A stretch of 64,000 nucleotides of DNA from DATLGB01 sp963726825 (GCA_963726825.1 CAVSDT010000002.1:496001-560000); one strand, 5' to 3'. Counted from the stretch's first letter, positions 50,414 through 61,434 are shown. Notes: a model not told the origin generated them from the letters alone. Program-made: numbers and translations.

Positions 50414-52837
50414 ATGACCGCTGACGCCGCACGGCGGCGCGCGGCCGCCACGCGCGCGATCGTCGTGGCCCACCCGCGGCACGTCGTCCTCGCCGCCCTC
50501 GTCGCCGGACTGCTCGCCGGGGGCTGGGCTCCCACAGCGCTCGTGCCCGTCGCCGGCGTCGCGCTGGTCGCCGCCGGGCGTGGTCCGGTGGCGCTGCTCG
50601 CGGTGGTGGCCGCGCTCGCCGGCGGGCTCGTCGCGCAGGCGCGGGTCCACGCGATCGAGCACGGCGCGCTCCCGGCGCGGCTGGGCGCGGACGTCCGTCT
50701 CGATGTCATCCTGCTCGAGCCGCTGCGCGAGCGCGAGTCGGGCCGCCTCGTCGCGCGGGTCGCGCCGGCGACCGGCAGCGCCCGCGGCGAGCCCCTCCTG
50801 CTGCGCCTGCGCGACGCCTCGGCGCTCCGGCCGGCCAGCACGCGGAGAACGAGGGCGGCCACCGCCGGCCTGCCGGGAGGCGAGGCTCAGGCCGCCACCG
50901 CGCCGCCCGTTCGGACCGATCTCGGCCCCGGCGACGTGCTGGCCGTGCGGGGGCGGCTCGAGCGGCTCGGGCCGTGGGACGCGTACCAGCGGCGGCGCGG
51001 CGCGCTCGCAGGGCTCGAGGGGATCGAAGCGCGGCCGACGGGGGCGCGGCGCGGTGGGATCGCCGGAGCGCTCGACGGGGTGCGGCGTCGGGCGGAGGCA
51101 GCGTTGTCGCACGGGCTGCGGCCGGCGCAGGCGGCGCTGTTGCAGGGGATGGTCCTCGGGCGCGACGACGGCATCGACCGCGAGACCGCCGACGCGTTCC
51201 GAGCCAGCGGGCTTGCGCACCTGCTGGCGGTGAGCGGCTCGAACGTGATGCTGCTCTGCGTGCTGGTCCTGGCGGCGGCGGGGCTGTTCGGCGTTCCCCT
51301 GCGGTGGCGCCTGATCGTCGCCCTCGGGCTCGTCGCGCTCTACGTGCCGCTCACGGGCGCGGGGCCGTCGATCCAGCGCGCGGGGGTGATGGGGGCGTGC
51401 GGGCTGGTCGCCGCGCTCGCCGGGCGGCCGTCGTCGCGCTGGTACGCCGTCGGCGTCGCGGCGGTGGTGACGCTCGCGCTGAACCCGCTGACGGCGGCTG
51501 ACCCGGGCTGGCAGCTGTCGTTCGCCGCGGTGATCGGCCTGCTCGCGCTCGCACCACCGCTGCGCGGGGCGCTGGACCGCCGCGGCGTCCCCGGGCCGCT
51601 GGCCGAGGCGGCCGCGCTGACCCTGGCGGCCACGGTGGCGACCGCCCCGCTGCTGGCCGGCCACTTCGGCCAGGCCTCGATCGTCTCCGTGCCCGCGAAC
51701 CTCGCCGCCGCGGCCGTGGTGGCGCCGATCATGTGGCTCGGGACCCTCGCGGCCGCGGTGGGGCAGCTCGCGCCGGTGCTGGCGGCGCCGATCGCGCTGT
51801 GCGCCGCGCCGCTCGTCGGGTTCGTGGGCTGGGTGGCCCAGGTCGCGGCCGGCATGCCGGGGGCGACGGTCTCGCTGCGCCTCCCCGGGATGCTCGGCAT
51901 CGCGCTCGGCTACGTGGTCCTCGGGGCGGCGCTCGCCGGCGTCCGGCGTGCGGTGCCGGCGGGGTGGTCCCCGCCCCGCGGGCCGCTCGGTGGCGCTCGT
52001 CGTCGCCGCCATCGCCGGGCTCGTCGCCGTACGCGCCGATCGGGCGGTCGCCCCGCCGCGGCCGGGGGAGACGGTGGTGTCGTTCCTCGACGTCGGACAG
52101 GGGGACGCGACGCTGGTCCAGCGTGACGGGGCTGCGGTGCTGGTGGACACCGGCACGCCCGCCGGCCGGGTCGTCGAGCGGTTGCACGCGATCGGGGTGC
52201 GCCGCCTCGACGCCCTGGTGCTCACCCACGCCGAGCTCGACCACGAGGGCAACGCGCTGGCGGTGCTCGCGGCGCATGCGACCGCGGCTGGTCGTCGACG
52301 GCGGCGCGGGGTGGCCGAGCGACGTGCAACGGGCGCTGCCCGGCGGCGACCCGCGGCATCGGGGCGCGGACCGTGCGGGCGTTCGCCGGCGACGACGCTT
52401 GCGGTCGGTCAGGCATCGCGTCTGGACGTGCTCTGGCCGCCGCGCGCGCTGGCGCTGCTGCCGCCCGAGGGCTCGGCCAACGACCGCGCCCTGGTCATGC
52501 CGTGCCGCTGCGGCGCCTTCGACCTGCTGCTGACCGCCGACGCGGAGAGCCGCGCACCGCAGGGGTCCGCTGGCCGCGGGTGGAGGCCCTCAAGGTCGCC
52601 CACCACGGCAGCGACGATCCGGGCCTGCCGGACCAGCTGCGCCGGCTGCGGCCGCAGGTCGCCGCGATCGAGGTCGGGGCCGACAACACCTACGGCCATC
52701 CGACACCCGCGACGATGACGGCGCTGCGGGCCGCCGTCCCGCACGTGTTCCGCACCGACCGCGACGGCACCGTGCGCCTGCACGCCGACGCGTCCGGGGA
52801 CGGCCTTCGCGTCGAGCGGCTCCGGCCCGCGTCGTGA
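50414..52837 (+). CDS. comEC: Competence protein ComEC/Rec2, DNA uptake channel (reading frame broken five times)
   Basis: Polytopic channel taking single-stranded DNA across the membrane. An OB-like N-terminal domain, then the competence domain (QAALLQGMVLGRDDGIDRETADAFRASGLAHLLAVSGSNVMLL) and about 10 TM helices, then a metallo-beta-lactamase-like nuclease domain (VVSFLDVGQGDATLVQ, THAELDHEGNALAVL, LKVAHHGSDD). The frame breaks near 51979, 52274, 52354, 52394 and 52563. Four are repaired by adding CG, the last by adding one G to a G run; 2424 + 9 nt then gives 811 codons. THAELDHEGN lacks the first His of the classical HxHxDH. Confidence 0.88.
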
Positions 52838-52883
52838 GCAGCGGCGCGAGATCGGCGGGCGCGATCGTGACCGCCCCGCGCGC

Positions 52884-52889
52884 TAGCGT
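52884..52889 (+). promoter_or_regulatory. Putative -10 hexamer TAGCGT before holA
   Basis: TAGCGT ends 8 nt before GTG 52898. Confidence 0.55.
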
Positions 52890-52897
52890 CCGCTCCG

Positions 52898-53878
52898 GTG
52901 CCCGCCTTCAAGTCCGCCTACCTGATCCACGGCGACGACCACGGCCGCATCGCCGAGCGCCGCGCGAACCTCCGCGCCCTCGCCGAGCGCGAGAGCGGCT
53001 CCAACGGGGTCGAGGTGTTCGAGGGCGAGCTGTCGACGCCGGACGCCGTCGCCGCGGCACTGACCGCGATGACCTTCGCGATGGGCCGGCGCTTCGTGAT
53101 CGCCGACGGTGTCGAGCGCTGGAAGGACAAGGACGTCGGCCCCGTCGTCGACGCCTTGAAGGGGATCGATGCCGACACGCTGACCGTCACGTTCTTCGCG
53201 CGCGAGGACGGCCGGGTCAAGACGGCGCCGGCGCTCGTGAAGGCCATCAAGGCCGCCGGCGGCGTGATCGCCGCCGAGATGGCCGTCCCGGCGAAGGACC
53301 TGCCCCGCTGGGTCGTCGACCGCGCCACCGAACTGGACCTCGCGCTCGACCTCCAGGCGGCCCGCACGCTCGTGGGTCGCATCGGCGAGCGCCAGCAGCG
53401 CCTGCAGCGGGAGCTCGAGAAGCTCAGCCTCGAGCTCGGCCCGGGCGCCTCGCTGTCGGCCGAGGAGCTCCTGGAGCGCAACGCCAGCGCCGCCGAGCGC
53501 AAGGCGTGGACCCTCGCCGACGCCATCGTGGCCGGCGACGGGAAGGGCGCGATGCGCGCGTTCGTCGAGCTGCGCGGGCAGGGCGAGCGGGTCGGCGGCC
53601 TGCTGTTCGGCATCACGCGCCGCCTGCGCGACGCCCACGACGTCGCCTGCGCGCTGGAGGCGGGGGAGAGCCCCGCCAAGGTCAAGTCACGCCTGCGCAT
53701 GCCGCCCTTCGCCGCGGACCGGCTCGTCTCCGACGTCCGCCGGCGCGACCCCGCCGACCTGCGCCGCGCGCTGGAGGCGATGGCCGACCTCGAGCTCGAG
53801 TCCCGCGGCGGTGGCGCGGCGGCCCTCAGCGAGGAGACGGCCGCCGTGCGGGTCGTCGCCGCGATCGCCACCGCCTGA
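52898..53878 (+). CDS. holA: DNA polymerase III subunit delta
   Basis: Clamp-loader subunit that opens the beta clamp, 326 residues. SAYLIHGDDHGRIAERRANL opens the protein, the AAA+-like fold has MTFAMGRRFVIADGVERWK, and the helical C-terminus includes AWTLADAIVAGDGKGAMRAFVELRGQGE and the conserved LRDAHDVA. HolA is divergent, but size and place after comEC, a common arrangement, agree. Start GTG 52898. Confidence 0.9.
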   Translation: MPAFKSAYLIHGDDHGRIAERRANLRALAERESGSNGVEVFEGELSTPDAVAAALTAMTFAMGRRFVIADGVERWKDKDVGPVVDALKGIDADTLTVTFFAREDGRVKTAPALVKAIKAAGGVIAAEMAVPAKDLPRWVVDRATELDLALDLQAARTLVGRIGERQQRLQRELEKLSLELGPGASLSAEELLERNASAAERKAWTLADAIVAGDGKGAMRAFVELRGQGERVGGLLFGITRRLRDAHDVACALEAGESPAKVKSRLRMPPFAADRLVSDVRRRDPADLRRALEAMADLELESRGGGAAALSEETAAVRVVAAIATA

Positions 53879-53904
53879 CCGGCCCGCTCGCTCCCCGCCC
53901 GCCG

Positions 53905-53960
53905 CCCGCCCGCTCGCCGCCCGCTCGCCGCCCGCTCGCCGCCCGCTCGCCGCCCGCCCG
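53905..53960. repeat. 11-bp GC-rich tandem repeat
   Basis: CGCCCGCTCGC repeats about four to five times after holA, flanked by degenerate copies. It is non-coding, in a 286-bp gap. Confidence 0.75.
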
Positions 53961-53986
53961 CCGCCCGCGCCGGCCACCGATCCGCA

Positions 53987-54033
53987 GCGAGATCGGTCTC
54001 AAGCCGCGCTGGGCGGTTCGGAACCGATCTCGC
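53987..54033. repeat. Inverted repeat GCGAGATCGGT / ACCGATCTCGC
   Basis: Perfect 11-bp arms at 53987-53997 and 54023-54033 enclose 25 nt. It lies between holA and the NlpC/P60 gene and may be a terminator or a regulator site; no T-tract follows. Confidence 0.65.
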
Positions 54034-54149
54034 GCCGCCAGGGCGGACCGGGCGCCCGGGCCTCCAGGGCGGCCCGGGCGGACGCGGTGCTCAGCGGCAC
54101 CCGGCGTCAGCGGATCGTCCTGCTGGGGCGGCCAGGCGGCTCGAGTCGT

Positions 54150-54155
54150 CACAAT
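54150..54155 (+). promoter_or_regulatory. Possible -10 hexamer CACAAT before the NlpC/P60 gene
   Basis: CACAAT ends 9 nt before ATG 54165. It is a weaker match than the TANNNT sites at other genes. Confidence 0.3.
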
Positions 54156-54164
54156 GGGTCCGGC

Positions 54165-54950
54165 ATGCCCCGGGTCCTGACGCGCCGCCCCCTGCTCGCC
54201 GGCGCCGTCGTCGCGGCCCTGGTCGCTGCGGCGGTCGTGCTCGCACTCGCCGGCCGCGGCGGGGCCGCAGGCACCCGGACGGCCGCGGTCCCCGAGTCCG
54301 CGAGCGCCCAGGCGCCTGCGCGCGCCGACGTCCCCGACGACGTCGACAGCACCCTCGCGCCGCTGCCCAAGGGCAGGCCGCAGGTCGTCGAGCCCGTGGT
54401 CGGGGGTGCAGGACCCGGCGAGGCCGACCAGACGGCATCCGCCGCCGACGACCTCTCCCTGCCGAAGCCGACCGGGCCGGCGAGCTCCGGCGACACCGCC
54501 CGGCGCGGCGCACCGGGCACCGGTGGCCGCAAGCTGCAGGCCGATACCGCCACGGCGCTCGAGAACGGCGTCGCCCTTCCACCGCTGCAGGCGCCCGAGG
54601 CGGTGCTGCAGGTGATCCGCGCCGGCAACCAGATCGCCCGCACCCCGTACAAGTGGGGCGGCGGCCACGGCCGCTTCAAGGACTCGGGCTACGACTGCTC
54701 GGGCTCGGTCTCCTTCGCCCTCTACTCCGCCGGCCTGATCGACGGCTCCTACACGTCCGGCTCGTTGATGCGCTACGGCAAGCCGGGCAAGGGCCGCTGG
54801 ATCACGCTGTACGCCAACGGCGGGCACGTCTTCATGGAGGTCGCGGGCATCCGCTTCGACACCTCGGGCCAGCGCGTCACCGGCTCACGCTGGCAGAACG
54901 AGTTCCGCGGCACCGGCGGCTTCGTCGCCCGCCACCCGCCCGGGCTCTGA
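54165..54950 (+). CDS. Exported NlpC/P60-type cell-wall peptidase
   Basis: Predicted peptidoglycan endopeptidase of 261 residues acting outside the membrane. A basic N-terminus and hydrophobic anchor (LLAGAVVAALVAAAVVLALAG) precede a Pro/Ala/Asp-rich linker. The catalytic domain (about 155-261) carries TPYKWGGGHG...YDCSGSVSFALY with Cys178 and NGGHVFMEVAG with His221; a later polar residue would complete the triad. The helix may be an uncleaved anchor. MurJ and the Rpf-like enzyme in the window are further wall genes but are not in one operon with it. Confidence 0.88.
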   Translation: MPRVLTRRPLLAGAVVAALVAAAVVLALAGRGGAAGTRTAAVPESASAQAPARADVPDDVDSTLAPLPKGRPQVVEPVVGGAGPGEADQTASAADDLSLPKPTGPASSGDTARRGAPGTGGRKLQADTATALENGVALPPLQAPEAVLQVIRAGNQIARTPYKWGGGHGRFKDSGYDCSGSVSFALYSAGLIDGSYTSGSLMRYGKPGKGRWITLYANGGHVFMEVAGIRFDTSGQRVTGSRWQNEFRGTGGFVARHPPGL

Positions 54951-54964
54951 GCGGGAACGACGAA

Positions 54965-54985
54965 ACGGCCGCGCGAGGCGGCCGT
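54965..54985. terminator. Bidirectional terminator hairpin (NlpC/P60 gene and rpsT)
   Basis: ACGGCCGC (54965-54972) and GCGGCCGT (54978-54985) form a perfect 8-bp stem with a 5-nt loop, between converging genes. Confidence 0.65.
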
Positions 54986-55017
54986 CGGGCACTGCGGGAA
55001 CGTCCTGCCGGGAAGAG

Positions 55018-55284
55018 CTACTTGGCGTCGCGAGCCACGAGGCGCGCGGCGCGGGACTTCTTGCGCGCACCGGTGTTGCGGTGCATCGCGCCCGTCTTGA
55101 TCGACTTGTCGATCGTGGAGATCAGTCGGGCGTGCTCGGTCGCGGTGGCGTCGGCGTCGCCGGCCTCCACTGCGGTCTCGAGGCGACGGAAGTAGGTCTT
55201 GACGGCGGAGGTGTAGCGGCGGTTCTCGAGCCGCTCCCGCTCTGCGCGCAGAATGCGCTTCTTCTGGGATGCGATGTTGGCCAT
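55018..55284 (-). CDS. rpsT: Small ribosomal subunit protein bS20
   Basis: 88-residue 16S rRNA-binding protein. MANIASQKKRILRAERERLENRRYTSAVKT is the basic N-terminus, and KTGAMHRNTGARKKSRAARLV the conserved end. No Shine-Dalgarno precedes ATG 55284; a T5 run (GTTTTTCACGC) lies there. The minus-strand TACTCT (55328-55333) would give a leader of about 40 nt. Divergent from murJ. Confidence 0.98.
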   Translation of the reverse strand: MANIASQKKRILRAERERLENRRYTSAVKTYFRRLETAVEAGDADATATEHARLISTIDKSIKTGAMHRNTGARKKSRAARLVARDAK

Positions 55285-55326
55285 AAGCGTGAAAAACGCC
55301 GCAGCCGTGGGCCGCAGCGGTCGACG

Positions 55327-55333
55327 TAGAGTA
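55327..55333. promoter_or_regulatory. Overlapping divergent -10 elements, rpsT / murJ
   Basis: TAGAGTA contains TAGAGT on the plus strand (ending 9 nt before murJ TTG 55342) and TACTCT on the minus strand (for rpsT). The two hexamers overlap by five of six bases, so the promoters would exclude each other. Confidence 0.5.
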
Positions 55334-55341
55334 CCACCGCC

Positions 55342-56901
55342 TTGAGCCGCTCACGGATCTTCCGCAACACGGCGATCTTCTCCGTCTTCACCGGCCTCTC
55401 GCGGATCGCCGGACTGGGCCGGGAGATCGTCGCCGCGGGCTACTACGGGACCTCCGGACCGGCGGCCGCGTTCACGATCGCCTTCCAGGTGCCGAACCTC
55501 GTGCGCGCCCTGGTGGCCGACGCCGCGCTGAGCTCCGCCTTCGTCCCCGTCTTCACCGACCTGCTCCAGCAGGGCAGGAAGCGCGAGGCGCACGCCCTGG
55601 CCGCCTCGCTGCTCGGCCTGATCCTCGTCGTGCTCGGCGTCCTCACCGTGCTGTTCATCGTGGGGGCGGGCGTCGTCATGCCGGTGTTCACCGGCAGCAA
55701 GTTCACCGCGGCCGACGTCGACCTCACGATCGGCCTCAGCCAGGTGCTGTTCCCGATCGTCGTCCTGCTGGGCGTCAACGGCCTCGTCGTGGGGATCCTG
55801 AGCGCCTACGACCACTTCTCGGTCCCCGCGATCGCCCCGCTGGTCTGGAACGTCGTCATCATCGCGGGCCTCGTCGGCCTGCGCGGCCTCTTCGACGGCC
55901 GCGCGCAGATCTACGCCTACGCCATCGGCGTGCTCGCCGGGACCCTCGTGCAGCTCGCGCTGGTGCTCCCCGTGCTGCGGCGCGTCGGCTTCCCGCTGCG
56001 GATCGCGTTCGACTGGCGCGACGCGCGGATCAAGCGCGTCCTCGTGCTGATGCTGCCGGTGACGCTCTCGCTCGGCGTCATCAACATCGACCTGGTCATC
56101 AACTCGGCGCTCGGCACGCTCGTCTCCCAGGGCGCCCCGCGCGCGATCGACGCCGCCTTCCGCGTCTACATGCTGCCCCAGGGGATGTTCTCCGTCGCCG
56201 TGGCGACCGTCCTGTTCCCGCAGCTCGCCCGCCTGGCCTCCGCCCGCGACATGCCGGGGCTGCGCCGCTTCAGCGGGGACGGGATGCGGTTGATCTTCCT
56301 CGCGCTGCTCCCGTGCGCGGCGGCGACGATCGCGCTGGCGGAGCCGATCACGCGCCTCGTCTACGAGCGCGGCGCCTTCGGGAGCCAGTCGACCCAGGAC
56401 ACCGCCCAGGCGCTGCTGTGGTTCTCCTTCTCGCTGCCGTTCGCCGGCGCGAACCTGCTCCTGACCCGGTCGTTCTTCGCCCTGCAGCGCCCGTGGATCC
56501 CGACGGGCACCGCGATCATCTCCCTCGTCGTCAACACGGTCGTCTCGCTGCTGCTCTACAAGCCGCTCGGCATTGCCGGCATCGTGATCGGGACCGCGGT
56601 CGCCTCCGCGGTGATGACCGTCCAGCAGGTCCTCGCGCTGCGCCGGCTCACGGAGGGCTTCGAGGTCCTGCGCACCATCCGGGCGTTCGTGACGATGACC
56701 GCCGCATCGGCCGTCTTCGGAGCCGTCGCGTACGGCGTCTGGTGGCTGCTGGACGAGGGTCTGGGCCGCGGTCTGATCGCCCAGGTCGTGTCCGTCGGGG
56801 CCGCGCTGGCCGCGGGCTTCGCGACCTACGGCGCGATCGTCGTCCTGGCCCGCGTCCCCGAGGCCGACCAGCTGATCGGCATGCTGCGCCGGCGGGGCTG
56901 A
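55342..56901 (+). CDS. murJ: Lipid II flippase MurJ
   Basis: MOP-superfamily flippase moving lipid II to the outer face of the membrane; 519 residues with about 14 hydrophobic helices. RNTAIFSVFTGLSRIAGLGREIVAAGYYG contains the conserved SRxxGxxRE pattern; FQVPNLVRALVADAALSSAFVPVF and SVAVATVLFPQLARLA follow. There is no C-terminal kinase-like extension as in mycobacterial MviN. Start is TTG 55342, set by TAGAGT 9 nt upstream. Confidence 0.95.
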   Translation: MSRSRIFRNTAIFSVFTGLSRIAGLGREIVAAGYYGTSGPAAAFTIAFQVPNLVRALVADAALSSAFVPVFTDLLQQGRKREAHALAASLLGLILVVLGVLTVLFIVGAGVVMPVFTGSKFTAADVDLTIGLSQVLFPIVVLLGVNGLVVGILSAYDHFSVPAIAPLVWNVVIIAGLVGLRGLFDGRAQIYAYAIGVLAGTLVQLALVLPVLRRVGFPLRIAFDWRDARIKRVLVLMLPVTLSLGVINIDLVINSALGTLVSQGAPRAIDAAFRVYMLPQGMFSVAVATVLFPQLARLASARDMPGLRRFSGDGMRLIFLALLPCAAATIALAEPITRLVYERGAFGSQSTQDTAQALLWFSFSLPFAGANLLLTRSFFALQRPWIPTGTAIISLVVNTVVSLLLYKPLGIAGIVIGTAVASAVMTVQQVLALRRLTEGFEVLRTIRAFVTMTAASAVFGAVAYGVWWLLDEGLGRGLIAQVVSVGAALAAGFATYGAIVVLARVPEADQLIGMLRRRG

Positions 56902-56919
56902 GGCGGGCGGGCGCCCACC

Positions 56920-56925
56920 TAGTCT
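56920..56925 (+). promoter_or_regulatory. Putative -10 hexamer TAGTCT before lepA
   Basis: TAGTCT ends 13 nt before ATG 56939; transcription would begin a few bases before the start codon. Confidence 0.45.
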
Positions 56926-56938
56926 CATCGGTCGCCCC

Positions 56939-58753
<1,815 letters not shown>

Positions 58754-58759
58754 GTCCGG

Positions 58760-60270
58760 CTAGGCGCCGGGGGGCGCGGGCGCCGGAGCGGCCGGGGCGC
58801 AGTCCTGCGCCTGCGCCGCTGGTGCGGCGGGAACGGGTGCCGTGGGCGCGGCCGGCGGCGGGGTCGCCGCCGGGATCGCGGGCTGTGCCGGTGTGGCGGG
58901 TGCCGCCGCGGGCGCCGGCTGGGCCGGTGCAGCGGGCGCGGGCTGCGCGGGAGCGGGGCTCGAGCCGCCGCCCGACGGACCGTGGCCGCTGTCGCCGCCG
59001 CCGTGGCCACCGCCGCCGTTGCCGCCGCCGCCGTGCACCGCCGCCGTTGCCGCCTGCGCCACCGCCGCCGCCCGGGGCGGGACCCTGGTCGTCGTCGTGG
59101 TGGACGTCGTGCTTGGGCGGACGATCGGCGACCGGCTTGGGCTTGTGCTCGTCGTCCTTGCCCGGCGCCTTGTCGTCGCCGTCGTCGTCGCTGCCGCTGC
59201 CGTGGTCGTCGCGCCCGTGGTCGGGGCTCCCTGCGGGTGCCGGCGGGGTGCCGGCGCCCGGCGTGCCCGTCCCGGCCGGTGTCGCACCCGGGTCAGGCGT
59301 GGCCGACGGGTCCGGGGAAGCGGACGGGTCGCGCGTGGCTGACGGGTCCGGGGAAGCGGAGGGATCGCGCGTGGCCGACGGGTCCGGGGCGGCGGACGGG
59401 TCGCGCGTGGCCGAGCGGGTCCGGAGCGGCGGACGGGTCGCGCGTGGCCGAGGGGTCCGGAGCGCCGGACGGATCGGGCGTCGCCGACGGGTCCGGCGTC
59501 GCGCCGGGATCCGGGACCTCAGGCTCGGTCTTGGGCGGGGGGCCCGTCGGGTCGGCGGGGTCCACCGGCGGTTGGTCGGGTGGGCCCTCGGCCACGCCGC
59601 CGGAGGTGCCGTCGTTGCCCGCCGCAGGGTCGGGAAGCTCGGGAACGGGACTGTCGGGCGTGGCGCGCGTCGGGGCGCCGCCCGCGCCGGGCGTCGTGGG
59701 GCTGGGGCCGGCAGGCGTGCCGGCGCCGGGACCCGTGCCGGCGCCGGGACCCGTGCCGGCGCCGGGTGCGGGCGCGGGGGTCGGGGCCGCAGGCGCGGTG
59801 CCGTCGGGCCGGCCGGCGCTGCCGCTGGGCTCGATGCCGTCGCCGGAGGCGTCGCCGCCGCCGCCACCGCCAGAGCCGCCAGGGGTGCCGCCACCGCTGC
59901 CGCTCCCGCTGGTGCCGCCACCGGAGCCGGAGCCGGAGCCGGCGCCCGTCCCGGGCAAGATCACGACGGGGGCCTGCGCGGCGGGCCGTCCGGCCGCGGA
60001 GGTGCCGGCGACGTCACCGTCCGCGCCGCTCCTCCCGTTGCGCGTGCGGGGCGAGCCGGCAGGCTCGTCGCCAGGGTCGACCTGGGCGAGCGGCGTGGAC
60101 TGGGAGGGCCGGCCGAGCAGGCTCGACCCGGGCCAGCCGCTGAAGTCCACGAAGGGGTGCAGGAGGATCCCGACGAGCACGGGCACGACGATGGCCCAAC
60201 CGATGATGTTGGCCACTGCGAGGGCTTTGAGCTTCCTGCTCATGATGGGCTCGTGGTCTGGGTCATGCAC
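58760..60270 (-). CDS. Membrane-anchored Pro/Ala/Gly/Asp-rich protein (reading frame broken twice)
   Basis: I do not recognise a family. Repaired length is 504 residues. A short cytoplasmic N-terminus (MSRKLKALAV) precedes one TM helix (NIIGWAIVVPVLVGILL). Everything after is low complexity: Gly/Ser runs, Pro/Ala stretches, a DPSATRDPSA-type repeat, an acidic segment (DDHGSGSDDDGDDK), His/Gly-rich and Pro/Ala ends. Frames part near 59415 and 59036; adding CG at each makes 1511 + 4 nt whole codons. GGAGAG lies before ATG 60270, and a TTTGAT-N16-TACACT promoter is upstream. A wall-spanning surface stalk is a guess. Confidence 0.65.
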
Positions 60271-60329
60271 TCTCCGACGTCCGAGTCAGACGGCCAGGAC
60301 GTCTGGCCGGTCGTGACGACCGATCTCAC

Positions 60330-60357
60330 AGTGTATGCCCGAATGCGACAGATCAAA
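60330..60357 (-). promoter_or_regulatory. Promoter of the Pro/Ala-rich gene (TTTGAT-N16-TACACT)
   Basis: On the minus strand TTTGAT (60352-60357) and TACACT (60330-60335) are 16 bp apart. A start near 60323 gives a leader of about 52 nt with GGAGAG before ATG 60270. This is a leadered gene, in contrast to most genes here. Confidence 0.5.
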
Positions 60358-60394
60358 GCGGCGGTTTGGGACGACTGGGCTGCTGACCCCAACC

Positions 60395-60400
60395 TACACT
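60395..60400 (+). promoter_or_regulatory. Putative -10 hexamer TACACT before hrcA
   Basis: TACACT ends 8 nt before GTG 60409. I see no CIRCE inverted repeat nearby. Confidence 0.5.
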
Positions 60401-60408
60401 GGACCCCG

Positions 60409-61434
60409 GTGCTCAGCCCCCGGCAACAGCTGCTCCTGCGCAAGGTGGTCGATCGGCACACGGAGACCGGTCAGCCCGTCGGATCGAAGGCCCTGTCGGC
60501 CGCCGCCGACGTCGCGTTCGGGGCCTCCACGGTCCGCTACGAGCTCGCGATGCTCGAGGAGCGCGGCCTCCTGGCCCACCCCCACACCTCAGCGGGCCGC
60601 GTCCCCACCGACGCCGGCTACCGCTACTACGTCGATCACCTGCTCGCCGCCACCCAGGCGCCGAAGCCGATCATCGCACCGCTCGAGCTCTCCCTCGTGC
60701 GCCGGGAGGTCGACGAGGCGATGCGCGCGGCCACCGCCACGCTCTCGCAGCTGACCAACCTGCTCGCGATCGTCTCCGCCCCGCCGATCGACACCACCAC
60801 CATCCGCCACGTGGAGGTGCTGCTGCTGCAGCCCCAGGTGCTGATGGTCGTCGTGATCACCTCCACCGGCGGCGTCTCCAAGCGCGTCTTCACCTACGAC
60901 TCGCCGGTCGATCCCGGGCTCGCCGACTGGGCCGCCGCCTACCTCAACGAGCAGGTCGTCGGGCAGGGCCTCGGTGCCCGCACCCTCCGCGCGCGGCTCG
61001 CCGACCCAGCGCTCAACGCCGGCGAGCGGGAGTTCGTCGCCAGCCTCGCGCCCGTCTTCACCCACCTCGAGGACACCGCGGAGGACACGCTCTACGTCGA
61101 CGGCGCCCACCGCCTGTTCAGCGAGGGCCGGCTCGCCGACGTCTCGCAGCTCCATGAGCTGATGGAGGTGCTCGAGCGGCGCGCCTCGCTGCTCGCCCAC
61201 CTGCGCCAGGCGCTCGACCAGCGCGAGGTCTACGTGCGCATCGGCGCCGAGAACGACCTGCCCGCCCTGCGCGGCATGAGCCTGGTCGCCGCCAACTACG
61301 GGCTGCCGCAGCGCAACCTCGGCACGATCTCGATCATCGGGCCCACCCGGATGGAGTACCGCGAGGTGATCGGCACCGTGCGGGCGGCCGCTGCCGAGCT
61401 CTCGCGCTTCGTCGAGGACGTGTGGACATCATGA
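60409..61434 (+). CDS. hrcA: Heat-inducible transcription repressor HrcA
   Basis: Represses chaperone operons by binding CIRCE. The 341-residue protein has an N-terminal winged helix (LSPRQQLLLRKVVDRHTETGQPVGSKAL, FGASTVRYELAMLEERGLLAHPHTSAGRVPTDAGYRYYVD) and the GAF-like C-domain ending LPALRGMSLVAANYGLPQRNLGTISIIGPTRMEYREVI. GTG 60409 is chosen from the TACACT spacing. Its stop overlaps dnaJ as ATGA. No CIRCE site is found in this promoter, so it may act elsewhere. Confidence 0.95.
   Translation: MLSPRQQLLLRKVVDRHTETGQPVGSKALSAAADVAFGASTVRYELAMLEERGLLAHPHTSAGRVPTDAGYRYYVDHLLAATQAPKPIIAPLELSLVRREVDEAMRAATATLSQLTNLLAIVSAPPIDTTTIRHVEVLLLQPQVLMVVVITSTGGVSKRVFTYDSPVDPGLADWAAAYLNEQVVGQGLGARTLRARLADPALNAGEREFVASLAPVFTHLEDTAEDTLYVDGAHRLFSEGRLADVSQLHELMEVLERRASLLAHLRQALDQREVYVRIGAENDLPALRGMSLVAANYGLPQRNLGTISIIGPTRMEYREVIGTVRAAAAELSRFVEDVWTS

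Noticed and set aside
50414..52837. Programmed frameshifting in comEC
   Set aside because: Five breaks without slippery heptamers or stop-coupled signals, and the same CG-loss pattern in unrelated genes, favour sequence error.
60271..60408. CIRCE operator upstream of hrcA
   Set aside because: No 9-bp arms resembling TTAGCACTC/GAGTGCTAA with a 9-nt spacer are present.
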